DNA of 64,000 bases from UBA2334 sp964396895 (GTDB lineage: Bacteria > Pseudomonadota > Gammaproteobacteria > Burkholderiales > Burkholderiaceae_C), in NCBI GenBank assembly GCA_964396895.1, contig CAYNGJ010000002.1, positions 124,001-188,000 of the forward strand. The letters run 5' to 3'. Positions 10,478 to 18,961 of the stretch are shown piece after piece (within the stretch, counting starts at the first letter, position 1; each line of letters begins with the position of its first letter). The notes under the pieces are model-generated. The model saw only the letters and a list, made by a program, of their open reading frames with translations. It was not told the origin of the DNA and did no database searches. The translations under genes were made by a program, and so were the position numbers.

Positions 10478-10557
10478 GCGGCACCGCTACCATGTGCCTT
10501 TTGGCGCGTGGTTCGGGTCAACCGAGTCAGGTGCTGTCACTTTAAAAAGGGGCGTCC

Positions 10558-11643
10558 ATGCCACAGGCCACCACCCAGCCAATCACCGCCGTGCTGGTGA
10601 TCGACATGCAACAAGGCCTGTGCGAAGGGGAGGGCGCGGCGCACGACTGCGAGGGCACCATCGCCCGCATCAACCTCGTCACCCGCCAGGCCCGGTCGGT
10701 GGGGGCACTGGTGGTGTTTGTTCAGCACGAATCTGGCGCGGGCTACCTGGAGCACGGCACCGCCGCGTGGCAGTTGGCCCACGGCCTGGAGGTGGCGCCA
10801 TCCGACGCCCGCGTGCGCAAGACCACCCCCGACGCGTTCCTGAACACCGCGCTGCTGGCGCTGCTGCGCACACACGGGGTATCGCAATTGGTGGTGTGCG
10901 GCATGCACACCGAGTTTTGTGTGGACACCACCACGCGGCGTGCCCTGGCACTGGGCTACCCCGTGGTGCTGGTGGCCGATGGCCACACCTCAGCGGGCAA
11001 CGCCGCCATTGGCCCAGCACAGGTGGTGGCCCACCACAACGCCACGCTGACCCACATCTCCAGCTTTGGTCCCAGGGTGACGGCTGTGGCAGCCGCAGAC
11101 CTGGACATGCGGGCCACCCCGCCCGAGCCACACGCACCGGGCGCCGCTCGGCCCGCTGCGCTGGTGCCCAGCGGCACGGCCGAGCTGGTGGTTCGGCCCC
11201 TGCGGCCCACCGACCTCGCGGCATGGCGCGCGATGTGGGACGGCTACAACGCCTTCTACGGACGCCACGGCGCCACCGCACTCGCAGAGCCCATCACCGC
11301 GCAAACGTGGGCACGCCTGCTCGACGAGCACGAACCGGTGCACGCACGGGTGGCCGAGCGCGACGGGCAACTGGTGGGCCTGGTGCACTGGGTGTTTCAC
11401 CGCAGCACATCGCGGCTGGCGGACGTGTGCTACCTGCAAGACCTGTTCACCCACCCTGAGGTGCGGGGCCAGGGGGTGGGGCGCGCCCTGATTCAGGCGG
11501 TGTACGCCAAAGCCCAGGAAGCCGGGGCGTCGCGCGTGTACTGGACGACGCACGAGACCAACATCCCCGGCCGTTTGCTGTATGACCAGGTGGGCCAGCA
11601 CGCTGGCTTCATCGTGTACAACCGGGAACTGCCTTTGGGGTGA
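10558..11643 (+). CDS. Fused isochorismatase-like cysteine hydrolase and GNAT acetyltransferase
   Basis: A 361-residue two-domain protein. Residues 1-180 form an isochorismatase-like hydrolase with the expected triad Asp16 (LVIDMQQG), Lys88 and Cys121 (CGMHTEFCVDTTTRRA). After a Pro/Ala-rich linker (about 180-200), residues 203-361 form a GNAT acyltransferase with the acetyl-CoA loop RGQGVGRALI near 302. Both domains look intact. This family of hydrolases acts on amides and related small molecules, so the fusion might couple release of an amine to its acetylation; that is inference. The start follows AAAAAGGGG by several bases. Expression is probably separate from the upstream locus because of an 80-base gap. 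Confidence 0.88.
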   Translation: MPQATTQPITAVLVIDMQQGLCEGEGAAHDCEGTIARINLVTRQARSVGALVVFVQHESGAGYLEHGTAAWQLAHGLEVAPSDARVRKTTPDAFLNTALLALLRTHGVSQLVVCGMHTEFCVDTTTRRALALGYPVVLVADGHTSAGNAAIGPAQVVAHHNATLTHISSFGPRVTAVAAADLDMRATPPEPHAPGAARPAALVPSGTAELVVRPLRPTDLAAWRAMWDGYNAFYGRHGATALAEPITAQTWARLLDEHEPVHARVAERDGQLVGLVHWVFHRSTSRLADVCYLQDLFTHPEVRGQGVGRALIQAVYAKAQEAGASRVYWTTHETNIPGRLLYDQVGQHAGFIVYNRELPLG

Positions 11644-11677
11644 TGGGGTGACCGCGTTCAATGCATGGTTTTGCATC

Positions 11678-11717
11678 AAATTGGCACCTGGCGCTTTATT
11701 TGTAAGCGTTGTTTGCT
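11678..11717 (-). repeat. Dispersed AGC/AAGCG element, copy B
   Basis: Read on the minus strand, AGCAA, 14 bases, TAAAGCG, 10 bases, then ATTT in place of TTTT. Its 14-base segment contains CGCTT, which pairs with its own AAGCG to make a short hairpin. It is arranged head-to-head with copy C, 16 bases away. Confidence 0.75.
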
Positions 11718-11733
11718 ATTATTTTAATAATAT

Positions 11734-11773
11734 AGCAAAGAATTGAAACACATACAGCGTTGGAAGCTGTTTT
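11734..11773 (+). repeat. Dispersed AGC/AAGCG element, copy C
   Basis: AGCAA, 14 bases, TACAGCG, 10 bases, TTTT. With copy B it forms an inverted pair whose facing ends make the AT-rich near-palindrome at 11712-11739 (TTTGCTAT ... ATAGCAAA). The pair lies in the gap between two convergent genes and may act as a two-way end signal. Confidence 0.75.
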
Positions 11774-11829
11774 GTTTGGTATTTTTGGCGAACGGGCTGC
11801 AAACCCTGCTGGGCGGTTGACGCGTGGCC

Positions 11830-12774
11830 TCAGCGGGGGCCCAGCTTGCCTTGTACCGCCTGGGCCAACAGCGGCCAGACCGCTGAATGCGACTGCCTGA
11901 ACCAGTTCATGTGACCAATGCCGCGCAGTCCGTGGTCTGCTGGTGTGATGTGCAGCCTGTGCTTGGGTGCGCCGGGCAGGGTGCGCAGCAAATCGGCCAC
12001 GGTGGCGGGGGTGGCAATGTCGTCGTCCGTGGCGTGCAGCACGGTGATCGGCGTGCGCACCTGCGCATGAAAATCTTGCTCAGGCAGGTGGCGCACCGCG
12101 TTGGTGGCGTAGCCCCCGGCTGCACACCATTTGCCCCATTGGCGGCCCACGCTGGCGGGCAGGTTTTCGCCCAAACCCAGGGCCGCGCTGGGGGCATAGC
12201 CCAGCAGCCGCGTGCCCAGCGGCAGTGCCAGTTGCATGCCAAAGTGGGCCTTGAGGCGGAAGGCAGGCCGCATGCCCTTGAACCACCCGCTGGACGCAGC
12301 CACGCCCACCAGGCGGGCCACGCGCTGGTGGTTGGGCAGCAGGCCAATCATTTGCGCTCCCGCGCTGTGCCCAAGCACCACGCATTCGGCCGCACCGGTG
12401 CGTGACAGCAGCCACTCCACCGCGGCCACTTGGTCCTGCTGGCCCCACTCGGCCAGCGTGGCCCGGCAGTGCTTGAGCGGACCGTGCAGCGACAGGCCAA
12501 TGCCCCGGTAATCGAACACCAGCACGTCGTGTCCCTGCATGGCCAGCCAGTGTGCAAAGCGCAGGTAAAAGTGCTGTTTCACCCCGGTGGCGGGGGATAT
12601 CAGCACTGGGTGCCGCACCTCGTGGGCATCTTCGGTGAAGGTGGTCACCTCGGCGCTGGGCAGGTAGTGGCCGCGCAGCACCTGCCCGTCGGCGCAAACC
12701 AGGTTCACTGGTTCCGGTGCGGGTGCTGTTGCCGGGTCTGGGGTCAGGTGTGTGTTGCGTGTGAGGGAGGTCAT
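11830..12774 (-). CDS. Alpha/beta hydrolase (serine aminopeptidase-like)
   Basis: A 314-residue hydrolase with nucleophile elbow GHSAGAQ, an earlier DYRGIGLSLHG loop and a C-terminal histidine region (HMNWFRQSHS). The fold resembles the monoacylglycerol-lipase/serine-aminopeptidase group; substrate unknown. The frame is open much further upstream, but those residues (Arg/Ala/Pro-rich) are the other-frame shadow of the MarR gene. ATG 12774 overlaps the MarR stop by four bases, so the two form a coupled regulator-enzyme operon. Confidence 0.85.
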   Translation of the reverse strand: MTSLTRNTHLTPDPATAPAPEPVNLVCADGQVLRGHYLPSAEVTTFTEDAHEVRHPVLISPATGVKQHFYLRFAHWLAMQGHDVLVFDYRGIGLSLHGPLKHCRATLAEWGQQDQVAAVEWLLSRTGAAECVVLGHSAGAQMIGLLPNHQRVARLVGVAASSGWFKGMRPAFRLKAHFGMQLALPLGTRLLGYAPSAALGLGENLPASVGRQWGKWCAAGGYATNAVRHLPEQDFHAQVRTPITVLHATDDDIATPATVADLLRTLPGAPKHRLHITPADHGLRGIGHMNWFRQSHSAVWPLLAQAVQGKLGPR

Positions 12775-13244
12775 GGTGCGGTCTGTTCGGTGGTGGTGGG
12801 GTGGGGCACTTGCTGCACATGGCGCAGCCAGCGGCCCACGGTGTCCAATTCGTCGGCGCTGAAGCCGTCGGTCAGGTGGTGGTTGATGTGTTTGAGCGCT
12901 TGGTGCAGTGCAGGCAACAAAGCGCTGCCTTCGGGTTGCAGCCACAACCGCTGGGTGCGGGCATCCAGCGGGCAAGGCTGCCGCCTGACCCAGCCCAACA
13001 CCTCCATGCGCTGTGCCAGGCCCGTGGTGGCCGAAGGTGCCAGGGCCAGGGCCTGCGACAGCTCGCCCATGCTCAGTCCATCGGTCTTGTGCAGCACAAA
13101 CAGCACGGCCCCTTGCGCGGGCGAAGGGGCACCCATGCCATTGCAGGCGGCCAGGTTTTGTGCTTCGGCGATGAGTTGCTGCAGTCGACGCTGTGCGCTG
13201 TTGAGCAGAAACACCAGTCTGGGGGGGGTGGGTTTTGCGGGCAT
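12771..13244 (-). CDS. MarR-family transcriptional regulator
   Basis: A 157-residue winged-helix regulator: recognition region GLSMGELSQALALAPSATTG (about 55-75), a wing with RRQPCPLDARTQRLWL, and flanking dimerisation helices. It is upstream of, and overlaps by four bases, the hydrolase gene. An 18-bp palindrome at 13255-13272 lies directly before its start, as expected for autoregulation. There is no clear Shine-Dalgarno sequence before the ATG. MarR proteins usually respond to phenolic or lipophilic ligands; the hydrolase substrate could be such a compound, which is inference. Confidence 0.9.
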   Translation of the reverse strand: MPAKPTPPRLVFLLNSAQRRLQQLIAEAQNLAACNGMGAPSPAQGAVLFVLHKTDGLSMGELSQALALAPSATTGLAQRMEVLGWVRRQPCPLDARTQRLWLQPEGSALLPALHQALKHINHHLTDGFSADELDTVGRWLRHVQQVPHPTTTEQTAP

Positions 13245-13254
13245 GCGTCATTTT

Positions 13255-13272
13255 TATTTCGTGTGCGAAATA
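13255..13272. promoter_or_regulatory. MarR-type operator palindrome
   Basis: TATTTCG and CGAAATA form a perfect inverted repeat around TGTG, ending 11 bases before the MarR start codon. Size and placement fit a MarR dimer site that blocks transcription of the regulator-hydrolase operon. Confidence 0.72.
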
Positions 13273-13359
13273 TATGGACGATGCGCGACACACTGTGGCG
13301 CACAGGTGACAAGGCTTGCCGTGGTTTGGCCGACGCGGTCGCCGCCAAACGCGTGTGAA

Positions 13360-14451
13360 TTACTTGGGTGCGCCCATGCCCAGGGCTCGGGCCTGGCTGG
13401 CGGCCAAGACGTTGGCCTCGGGGGCGGTTTGAGTGGGCCACCCAGCCAAATGCGTTTCAGCCAGATCCAACAAGGCCCGAATCCATTCGGGGTTGTCGTT
13501 CAGGCAGGGGATGTAGCCGAACTCGCTGCCACCGGCGTGCAAAAACGCCTCACGGGCTTCCTGGTTGATTTCTTCCAGCGTTTCCAGGCAGTCGCCGGTG
13601 AAGCCGGGGCACATCACGTCGACCTTCTTCACGCCTTGGCCCGCCAGTGCCACCAGCGTGGGTTCGGTGTAGGGCTCCAGCCACTTGGCCTTGCCAAAGC
13701 GCGACTGAAAGGTGACCACGTAGCCGTCTTTGGCCAAGCCCAGCGCCTCGGCCAGCAGGCGACCGGTTTTGTGGCATTCGCAGTGGTAGGGGTCGCCCAG
13801 GTGCAGGGTGCGCTCGGGCACGCCGTGAAAGCTCATCACCAACTTGTCGGGCTGGCCGTTGGCCTGCCAGTGTTTTTTCACGCTCGCCGCCAGTGCCGCG
13901 ATGTAGCCGGGGTGGTCGTGGTAGTGGTTGACAAAGCGAAATTCGGGCACGTAGCGCGTGCGGCTGGCCCAGCGGTAAAACTGGTCAAACAGCGCAGCGG
14001 TGGTGGTGCCGCTGTACTGCGGGTAAGCGGGCAGCACCAGCACGCGGGAGAAGCCTTCGGCCTTGAGCTTGTTCATTTCTTGCGCCACCGATGGCTGGCC
14101 GTAGGTCATGGCGTGGCGCACTTCCACCCGGTGGCCGCGCTCGCCCAGGTGACCTTTGAGCAGCAGGGCCTGCTTGCGCGTCCACACCATGAGTGGCGAG
14201 CCTTCGCTGGTCCAGATGCTGGCGTACTTGGCCGCCGATTTGGCGGGGCGTACCCGCAAAATGATGCCGTGCAGGATGAGCCACCAAATGGGCTTGGGGA
14301 TTTCCACCACCCGCGGGTCGCCCAGGAACTCCGCCAGGTAGCGGCGCAGGGCGGGCGCGGTGGGCTCGTCGGGTGTGCCCAGGTTGCAGTAAAGAATGGC
14401 CGTTTTGGCGGCACGTCCGTGGGTGTGGGTGGGTTCGGTTTGGAAGGCCAT
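13360..14451 (-). CDS. hemH: Ferrochelatase, last step of protoheme synthesis
   Basis: A 363-residue enzyme that inserts iron into protoporphyrin IX. Family blocks are AILYCNLGTPDEPTAP near the N-terminus, YPQYSGTTTAA, the catalytic His in SFHGVPERTL, GDPYHCECHKTGRLLAE, TFQSRFGKAKWLEPYT and the late CPGFTGDCLETLEEI with its conserved glutamates. Length is normal. The start at 14451 matches the usual N-terminus of Burkholderiales HemH. The start codon is only 19 bases from that of the divergent HAD gene, so its promoter must lie inside that gene. Confidence 0.96.
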   Translation of the reverse strand: MAFQTEPTHTHGRAAKTAILYCNLGTPDEPTAPALRRYLAEFLGDPRVVEIPKPIWWLILHGIILRVRPAKSAAKYASIWTSEGSPLMVWTRKQALLLKGHLGERGHRVEVRHAMTYGQPSVAQEMNKLKAEGFSRVLVLPAYPQYSGTTTAALFDQFYRWASRTRYVPEFRFVNHYHDHPGYIAALAASVKKHWQANGQPDKLVMSFHGVPERTLHLGDPYHCECHKTGRLLAEALGLAKDGYVVTFQSRFGKAKWLEPYTEPTLVALAGQGVKKVDVMCPGFTGDCLETLEEINQEAREAFLHAGGSEFGYIPCLNDNPEWIRALLDLAETHLAGWPTQTAPEANVLAASQARALGMGAPK

Positions 14452-14470
14452 GCGGTATTCTCTGCCACCT

Positions 14471-15163
14471 ATGCTCGAGCCCGCCCGCATCCGCGCCATC
14501 ACCCTGGACCTGGACGACACTTTGTGGCCCATCTGGCCCACCATCGCGCGGGCCGAGAAGGCACTGGCCGCGTGGCTGGACGCACATGCGCCCATGACCT
14601 CGGCCCTGTTTGCCAACCCGCACGCGCGGCACGACATTCGCCAGCAGGTGGTCAGCAGCCGCCCCGATCTCGGGCACGACCTCAGCGCCATTCGGCGCGA
14701 GGCCATCCGCCTGGCCCTGACGCGCGCGGGGGAAGACCCGGGTCTGGCCGATCCGGCTTTTGAGGTGTTTTTTGCCGAGCGCCAGCGCGTCGAGCTGTTT
14801 GACGATGCCTTGCCCGCACTGACGTGGCTGTCGGCGCGCTACCCGCTGGTGTCGTTGTCCAACGGCAACGCTGACCTGGCCAAGGTGGGGTTGGCCAGCC
14901 ACTTTCAGTGCGCCATCAGCGCGGCCCGGTGTGGCTTTGGCAAACCCGATGTGCGCATCTTCCAGGCCGCGGCCTCGGCCGTGGGTGTGGCGCCCGAGCA
15001 GGTGTTGCATGTGGGTGACGATGCCAGCCTGGACGTGCTCGGTGCCCTGGGCGCGGGCATGCAGGCGGTGTGGGTCAACCGCAGTGAACACCTGTGGACC
15101 CACGGGCTGCAGCCACACGACACCGTGACCCGCCTCAACGAGCTGTGCGACCTGCTGGCTTGA
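14471..15163 (+). CDS. HAD-superfamily phosphatase, YigB-like
   Basis: A 230-residue HAD phosphatase with motif I ITLDLDDTLWP (about 9), motif II SLSNGN (about 134), motif III lysine in GFGKPDVRIF and motif IV HVGDDASLDVLGA. The DLDDTLW form and the alpha-helical cap are typical of YigB-like phosphatases, which act on FMN and related phosphates in E. coli; the substrate here is not proven. ATG 14471 gives a family-like N-terminus; the frame is open upstream into hemH on the other strand. Confidence 0.9.
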   Translation: MLEPARIRAITLDLDDTLWPIWPTIARAEKALAAWLDAHAPMTSALFANPHARHDIRQQVVSSRPDLGHDLSAIRREAIRLALTRAGEDPGLADPAFEVFFAERQRVELFDDALPALTWLSARYPLVSLSNGNADLAKVGLASHFQCAISAARCGFGKPDVRIFQAAASAVGVAPEQVLHVGDDASLDVLGALGAGMQAVWVNRSEHLWTHGLQPHDTVTRLNELCDLLA

Positions 15164-15192
15164 CCCGTTTTTTGATCTGGAGCCGCTGAGCC

Positions 15193-15855
15193 ATGAGCAT
15201 CACCATTTACGGCATCACCGCCTCCCGCGCCGTTCGTCCCTTGTGGGTGGCGCAGGAGCTGGGTCTGTCTTACGAGCATGTGCCCGTGCCCTACCAGGGC
15301 GGTGGCGCCCGCACGCCCGACATGCTGGCGCTCAACCCCAATGGCCACATTCCCGTGGTGAAAGACAGCCGGGCGGACGGCGACGTGGTGCTGTGGGAGA
15401 GCATGGCCTGCGCGCTGTACCTGGCACGTGTGCACGGGGCTGCAGACGGCCACAGCATCAGTCCCGCCACTCCAGCCGAAGAGGCCGAGGCGCTGAAATG
15501 GGCTTTCTGGGTGGTCAATGAGGTGGAGGCCGACGCCCTCACCGTGCTCATGCACCTGGTGGCCATGCCCGCCGGGCAGCGCAAGCCTGAGCTGGCGCTG
15601 GCCGCCGAAAAGCGGCTGGCCGTTCCCCTGGCGGTGGTGGAGCGCCACCTGCAAGCCCAGGCCGACAGGGGCCACGCCTGGCTGGCGGCCAACCGCTTCA
15701 CGGTGGCCGACGTGTGCGCGGCGTCGGTGCTGGGCTGGGCCAAACCCGCGCGTGCCCTCATGGCCCGATTCCCGCTGACCAGCGCCTGGATCAACGCTTG
15801 CATGGACAGACCCGCGCAACAACACCTGCGCGCCCAGGCCCGCCTGGGGCAGTGA
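15193..15855 (+). CDS. Glutathione S-transferase family protein
   Basis: A 220-residue cytosolic GST-like protein: an N-terminal thioredoxin-like domain (MSITIYGITASRAVRPLW, with NPNGHIPVV and the glutathione-site pattern WESMA near 75) and an all-helical C-terminal domain with WLAANRFTVADVCAASVL. The catalytic residue is likely the Ser or Thr of TASRA. It lies 29 bases after the HAD gene in the same direction and may be co-transcribed. Confidence 0.9.
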   Translation: MSITIYGITASRAVRPLWVAQELGLSYEHVPVPYQGGGARTPDMLALNPNGHIPVVKDSRADGDVVLWESMACALYLARVHGAADGHSISPATPAEEAEALKWAFWVVNEVEADALTVLMHLVAMPAGQRKPELALAAEKRLAVPLAVVERHLQAQADRGHAWLAANRFTVADVCAASVLGWAKPARALMARFPLTSAWINACMDRPAQQHLRAQARLGQ

Positions 15856-16001
15856 CCCCGCCGGGTTTGCAACCGCAGTGATTGGGGGCACATTGGGCGT
15901 GAAATATGCGTAGAAATGGCGCCGAATTTGCATTACGCTGTGTTGCCGGGAGGAGCGCTTTGGTGCCCGGAAAACACCCACAACCCACAGGAAAAAGAAG
16001 C

Positions 16002-16319
16002 ATGAAAAAACTGATCTCCGCCGCGGTTGCCGCCGCTTTTGTGTTGCTGAGTGCCAGCGTGCAGGCCCAGACTGAGTACAACACCGTCCCCGCCAGCGAT
16101 CCGCAGTACCGCCAGTGCCTGAGCTATGCGTCCAAGCTCTACGAAGGGGGCAAGGAGCGCAGTCCCATCAAAGGACAAAACAAAGAGCAGGCTTGGTGCA
16201 CCTGCATGTGGAACGAGACCCCCGACGATTTCCGTGGCAATCTGGTCACGTTCTCCGAAACGGCCCGTGGCAAGCGGACCAATAAAATTTGCGAGGCCTA
16301 TTCCGACTGGAGCGAGTGA
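16002..16319 (+). CDS. Small secreted protein of unknown function
   Basis: A 105-residue product with a clear Sec signal peptide (MKKLISAAVAAAFVLLSASV, likely cut after VQA at residue 22). The mature part of about 83 residues is polar and has four cysteines, in QCLSY, WCTCMW and ICEAY, which may form disulfides in the periplasm. I do not recognise the family. AGGAAAAAG precedes the start. Confidence 0.75.
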   Translation: MKKLISAAVAAAFVLLSASVQAQTEYNTVPASDPQYRQCLSYASKLYEGGKERSPIKGQNKEQAWCTCMWNETPDDFRGNLVTFSETARGKRTNKICEAYSDWSE

Positions 16320-16480
16320 CCACAGGCCAGCGTCGAGCCGCCAAGCTGCTCGGTGTGAGTCCATTGGGGGAACATTCCGCCCCCAAGAGGCTCGTACCAA
16401 GGCCCGAAAACTTGCCGCTGGCCGCTCTGGCGAGGTGGTGTTTTCGGGTCACAATGGGTTTCCACAACGAAGGAGTACAA

Positions 16481-16837
16481 ATGCAGATTCAGTTCAATAC
16501 GGATGACAACGTGGATGGCAACGACGTGCTGGCCCAGCACGCCGAGGAGGTGGTCCGCAAGGCCTTGCACCGCTTTGGCGACCATGTGACCCGTGTCGAA
16601 ATCCATGTCAGCGATGTCAACGGCCACAAAGACGGTGGCACGCACGACAAGCGTTGTGTCATGGAGGCACGCTTGGCCGGCCTGCACCCGCTGGCCGTGA
16701 CCGAGGTGGCTGGCTCAGTTCACCAGGCCATTGACGGCGCCACCCACAAGCTCAAGCGCGCACTGGACACAGCGGTCGGCAAAATGCAGGAACAGCGCCG
16801 CACGGCCTTGGTGGCCGATGACCTGATCGCGGGCTGA
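16481..16837 (+). CDS. HPF/RaiA-family ribosome-associated protein
   Basis: A 118-residue protein of the hibernation-factor/RaiA family: MQIQFNTDDNV at the N-terminus, a central strand VTRVEIHVSDVNGHKDG, and a helix rich in basic residues (GATHKLKRALDTAVGK). It lacks the extra C-terminal domain of long HPF. Family members bind the 30S decoding region and silence ribosomes under stress. ATG 16481 follows AAGGAG; the frame is open upstream without family sequence. Confidence 0.83.
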   Translation: MQIQFNTDDNVDGNDVLAQHAEEVVRKALHRFGDHVTRVEIHVSDVNGHKDGGTHDKRCVMEARLAGLHPLAVTEVAGSVHQAIDGATHKLKRALDTAVGKMQEQRRTALVADDLIAG

Positions 16838-16918
16838 CGCGTTTTATTCCCGGTTTTTCTTTGAATTGCGCCTGTCCGGGCCGCCACGATGGCGAGTCAG
16901 GGCAGGCGCAAAGTCATT

Positions 16919-18355
16919 TCAGGGTTTGTCATTCACGACCCGCCCGGGGTTGAGCAGGTGGTCGGGGTCCAACGCGCGCTTGATGCGCGCCATCAGGTCC
17001 AGCGCCACGCCCGACTTGTACTTGGGCAGCGTACCCACTTTCAGGCTGCCCACGCCGTGCTCTGCGCTGATGGAGCCGTTGAACTGGCTGACGGCTTCGT
17101 ACACCAGGGCGTTCACCGCCTCTTCGTGCTCGCGCAGAAAAGCCGCCGCATCCACCCCGGCGGGGGCTTGAACGTTGTAATGCAGGTTGCCGTCACCCAG
17201 GTGGCCAAAGTTCACCAGCCGCACGCCGGGAATGGCGGCCGCCAGCAGCGCGTCGGTGTGCGCCACAAAGGCGGGGATGCGCGAAATGGGCACCGAAATG
17301 TCGTGCTTGATGTTCAGGCCCTCTTCGGCCTGGGCCAGTGGGATGCTCTCGCGGATGTGCCACAGCTGGTGGGCTTGGGCCAGGGTTTCGGCCACCACGG
17401 CATCGGTGACGCAGCCACTGTCCAGCGCGACCTCCAGCAGGTGTTCAAACTGGGCGCGGGCGTGGGCCTCGCTCTCGTGGTCCGAGTTCTCCAGCAGCAC
17501 GCAAAAGGGGGTGTCTTGCCACAGCGGCACGCGCAGGTGGGCAAAGTGGGTGTTGACCAGGCCCAGCGCAAACTGACCCATCACCTCGAAGCCAGTCAGG
17601 CCCGCCCCCACGTGGCGGTGCGCCAGGCCCAGCAGGGCCACCGCTGCGTCCAGGCTGGGCACCGCTGCCCAGGCCGTGAGCTGTGCCGCCGGTTGTGGGT
17701 AGAGCTTGAGGGTGGCCGCGGTGATGATGCCCAGCGTGCCCTCGCTGCCAATGAACAGGTGGCGCAGGTCGTAGCCGGTGTTGTCTTTGCGCAGGCCGCT
17801 GAGGCCTTGCCACACCTCGCCCTGCGCGGTCACCACCTCCAAGCCCAGACACAGGTCGCGGGTGTTGCCGTAGCGCACCACCTGGGTGCCGCCCGCGTTC
17901 ACGGCCAAGTTGCCGCCGATGGTGCAGCTGCCCTCGGCCGCCAAGCTCAGCGGGAACAGAAAGCCCGCCTGCTCAGCCGCTTCCTGCACGGTTTGCAGCA
18001 CACACCCAGCCTCGGCGGTGAGGGTGAGGTTGGCCGCGTCGATCTCGCGGATGGTGTTCATGCGCAGCAGGCTCAGCACCACCTGGGTGCCGCTGTGGTC
18101 GGGCACGCCGCCCACCACCAGGCCGGTATTGCCCCCCTGGGGAACGATGCTCACCCCTGCTTGCGCGCAGGCCTTGACCACGGCGGCCACCTCGGCGGTG
18201 TTGCCGGGACGGACCACGGCCTGCGCCCGGCCATGCTGGCGTTTGCGCCAGTCTTGCTCCCAGGCGCTCAGGTCAGCGGCGGGGTCGTCGTGGGTGAGCA
18301 CATGGGCCGCGCCAACCGCTTGGCGCAAGGTGGAGAGCAGGGCAGGTGTGTTCAT
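16919..18355 (-). CDS. FAD-linked oxidase of the GlcD / D-lactate dehydrogenase type
   Basis: A 478-residue flavoenzyme of the vanillyl-alcohol-oxidase fold. The FAD-binding half has VVRPGNTAEVAAVV, PQGGNTGLVVGGVP, GCTIGGNLAVNAGGTQVVRYG-like segments and IGSEGTLGIITAATLKL; the C-terminal cap has VNFGHLGDGNLHYNV (metal/substrate histidines) and SAEHGVGSLK, ending in DPDHLLNPGRV. Such enzymes oxidise 2-hydroxy acids such as D-lactate, glycolate or D-2-hydroxyglutarate; which one is not decided here. Its start lies just before repeat copy D, downstream of the DUF2069 gene in the same direction. Confidence 0.93.
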   Translation of the reverse strand: MNTPALLSTLRQAVGAAHVLTHDDPAADLSAWEQDWRKRQHGRAQAVVRPGNTAEVAAVVKACAQAGVSIVPQGGNTGLVVGGVPDHSGTQVVLSLLRMNTIREIDAANLTLTAEAGCVLQTVQEAAEQAGFLFPLSLAAEGSCTIGGNLAVNAGGTQVVRYGNTRDLCLGLEVVTAQGEVWQGLSGLRKDNTGYDLRHLFIGSEGTLGIITAATLKLYPQPAAQLTAWAAVPSLDAAVALLGLAHRHVGAGLTGFEVMGQFALGLVNTHFAHLRVPLWQDTPFCVLLENSDHESEAHARAQFEHLLEVALDSGCVTDAVVAETLAQAHQLWHIRESIPLAQAEEGLNIKHDISVPISRIPAFVAHTDALLAAAIPGVRLVNFGHLGDGNLHYNVQAPAGVDAAAFLREHEEAVNALVYEAVSQFNGSISAEHGVGSLKVGTLPKYKSGVALDLMARIKRALDPDHLLNPGRVVNDKP

Positions 18356-18364
18356 GAAAATAGA

Positions 18365-18404
18365 AGCTTAAAAGTCAATGCCATCAAGCGCTGAGTGGCA
18401 TTTT
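18365..18404 (+). repeat. Dispersed AGC/AAGCG element, copy D
   Basis: AGCTT, 14 bases, TCAAGCG, 10 bases, TTTT. It spans the gap between two minus-strand genes and reaches into the first. The last codons of the DUF2069 gene (KMPLSA) and its stop TGA (18386-18384) are read from the element. Confidence 0.8.
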
Positions 18405-18833
18405 GGCTTTGGATTGCGTCAGCCGAATGCGCACATGGGCCGCGCAGGCGACGAACAGCACCACGCACAGCACCACCTCCACCATGGCCAGCCAGTTGCC
18501 AGGCGCCTTGTCGCTCCAGGCGCGCACCACGCCCTCGGTGAAATAGATCCACACCAGCAGGCTGAGCCAGCGGTAGGTGTACATGCGGTGTTTCAGCAGC
18601 CCGGCCAGCGGAATGCACAGCGGCAGCACCTTGATGGCCAGCCAACTGCCTCCCGGGCGCAGGGGCGCCAGCCACAGCTCCCAAGCCAGGCCGAGCACGA
18701 TGAGGCCCAGCAAACTGCCCACGGCCACCGCTCGGGTCAGCTGCACGGGGCCAGACGCGGCAGAGGGTTCGGGTGGCGGTGGGCCGTCGGTCGTGGCGGT
18801 GGCGGGGGCGTCAGGGAGGGGGAGCTGGGACAT
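18384..18833 (-). CDS. DUF2069 inner-membrane protein
   Basis: A 149-residue membrane protein with a Pro-rich N-terminal tail (about 35 residues) followed by four hydrophobic segments and the family sequence HRMYTYRWLSLLVWIYFTEG. Function unknown. ATG 18833 is preferred because residues before it look like non-coding translation. The C-terminal residues and stop codon come from repeat copy D. It is divergent from the YihY gene, with 128 bases between. Confidence 0.85.
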   Translation of the reverse strand: MSQLPLPDAPATATTDGPPPPEPSAASGPVQLTRAVAVGSLLGLIVLGLAWELWLAPLRPGGSWLAIKVLPLCIPLAGLLKHRMYTYRWLSLLVWIYFTEGVVRAWSDKAPGNWLAMVEVVLCVVLFVACAAHVRIRLTQSKAKMPLSA

Positions 18834-18961
18834 GGGGGGCGCACAGGGGGTGTGCGTGGTTCTGTGGCAAGGGGCAGCGCACCGCACACCGGGCCCGATC
18901 GGGTGGGCCGGTGCGTGCCCGCAGGGTGGGTGGCGCCAAGCGCCGGTGGCATGATACCGAC

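Noticed and set aside
12430..14763. A 777-residue plus-strand open frame across the hydrolase, MarR and hemH genes
   Set aside because: It is antisense to three genes with clear family motifs and has no motif of its own.
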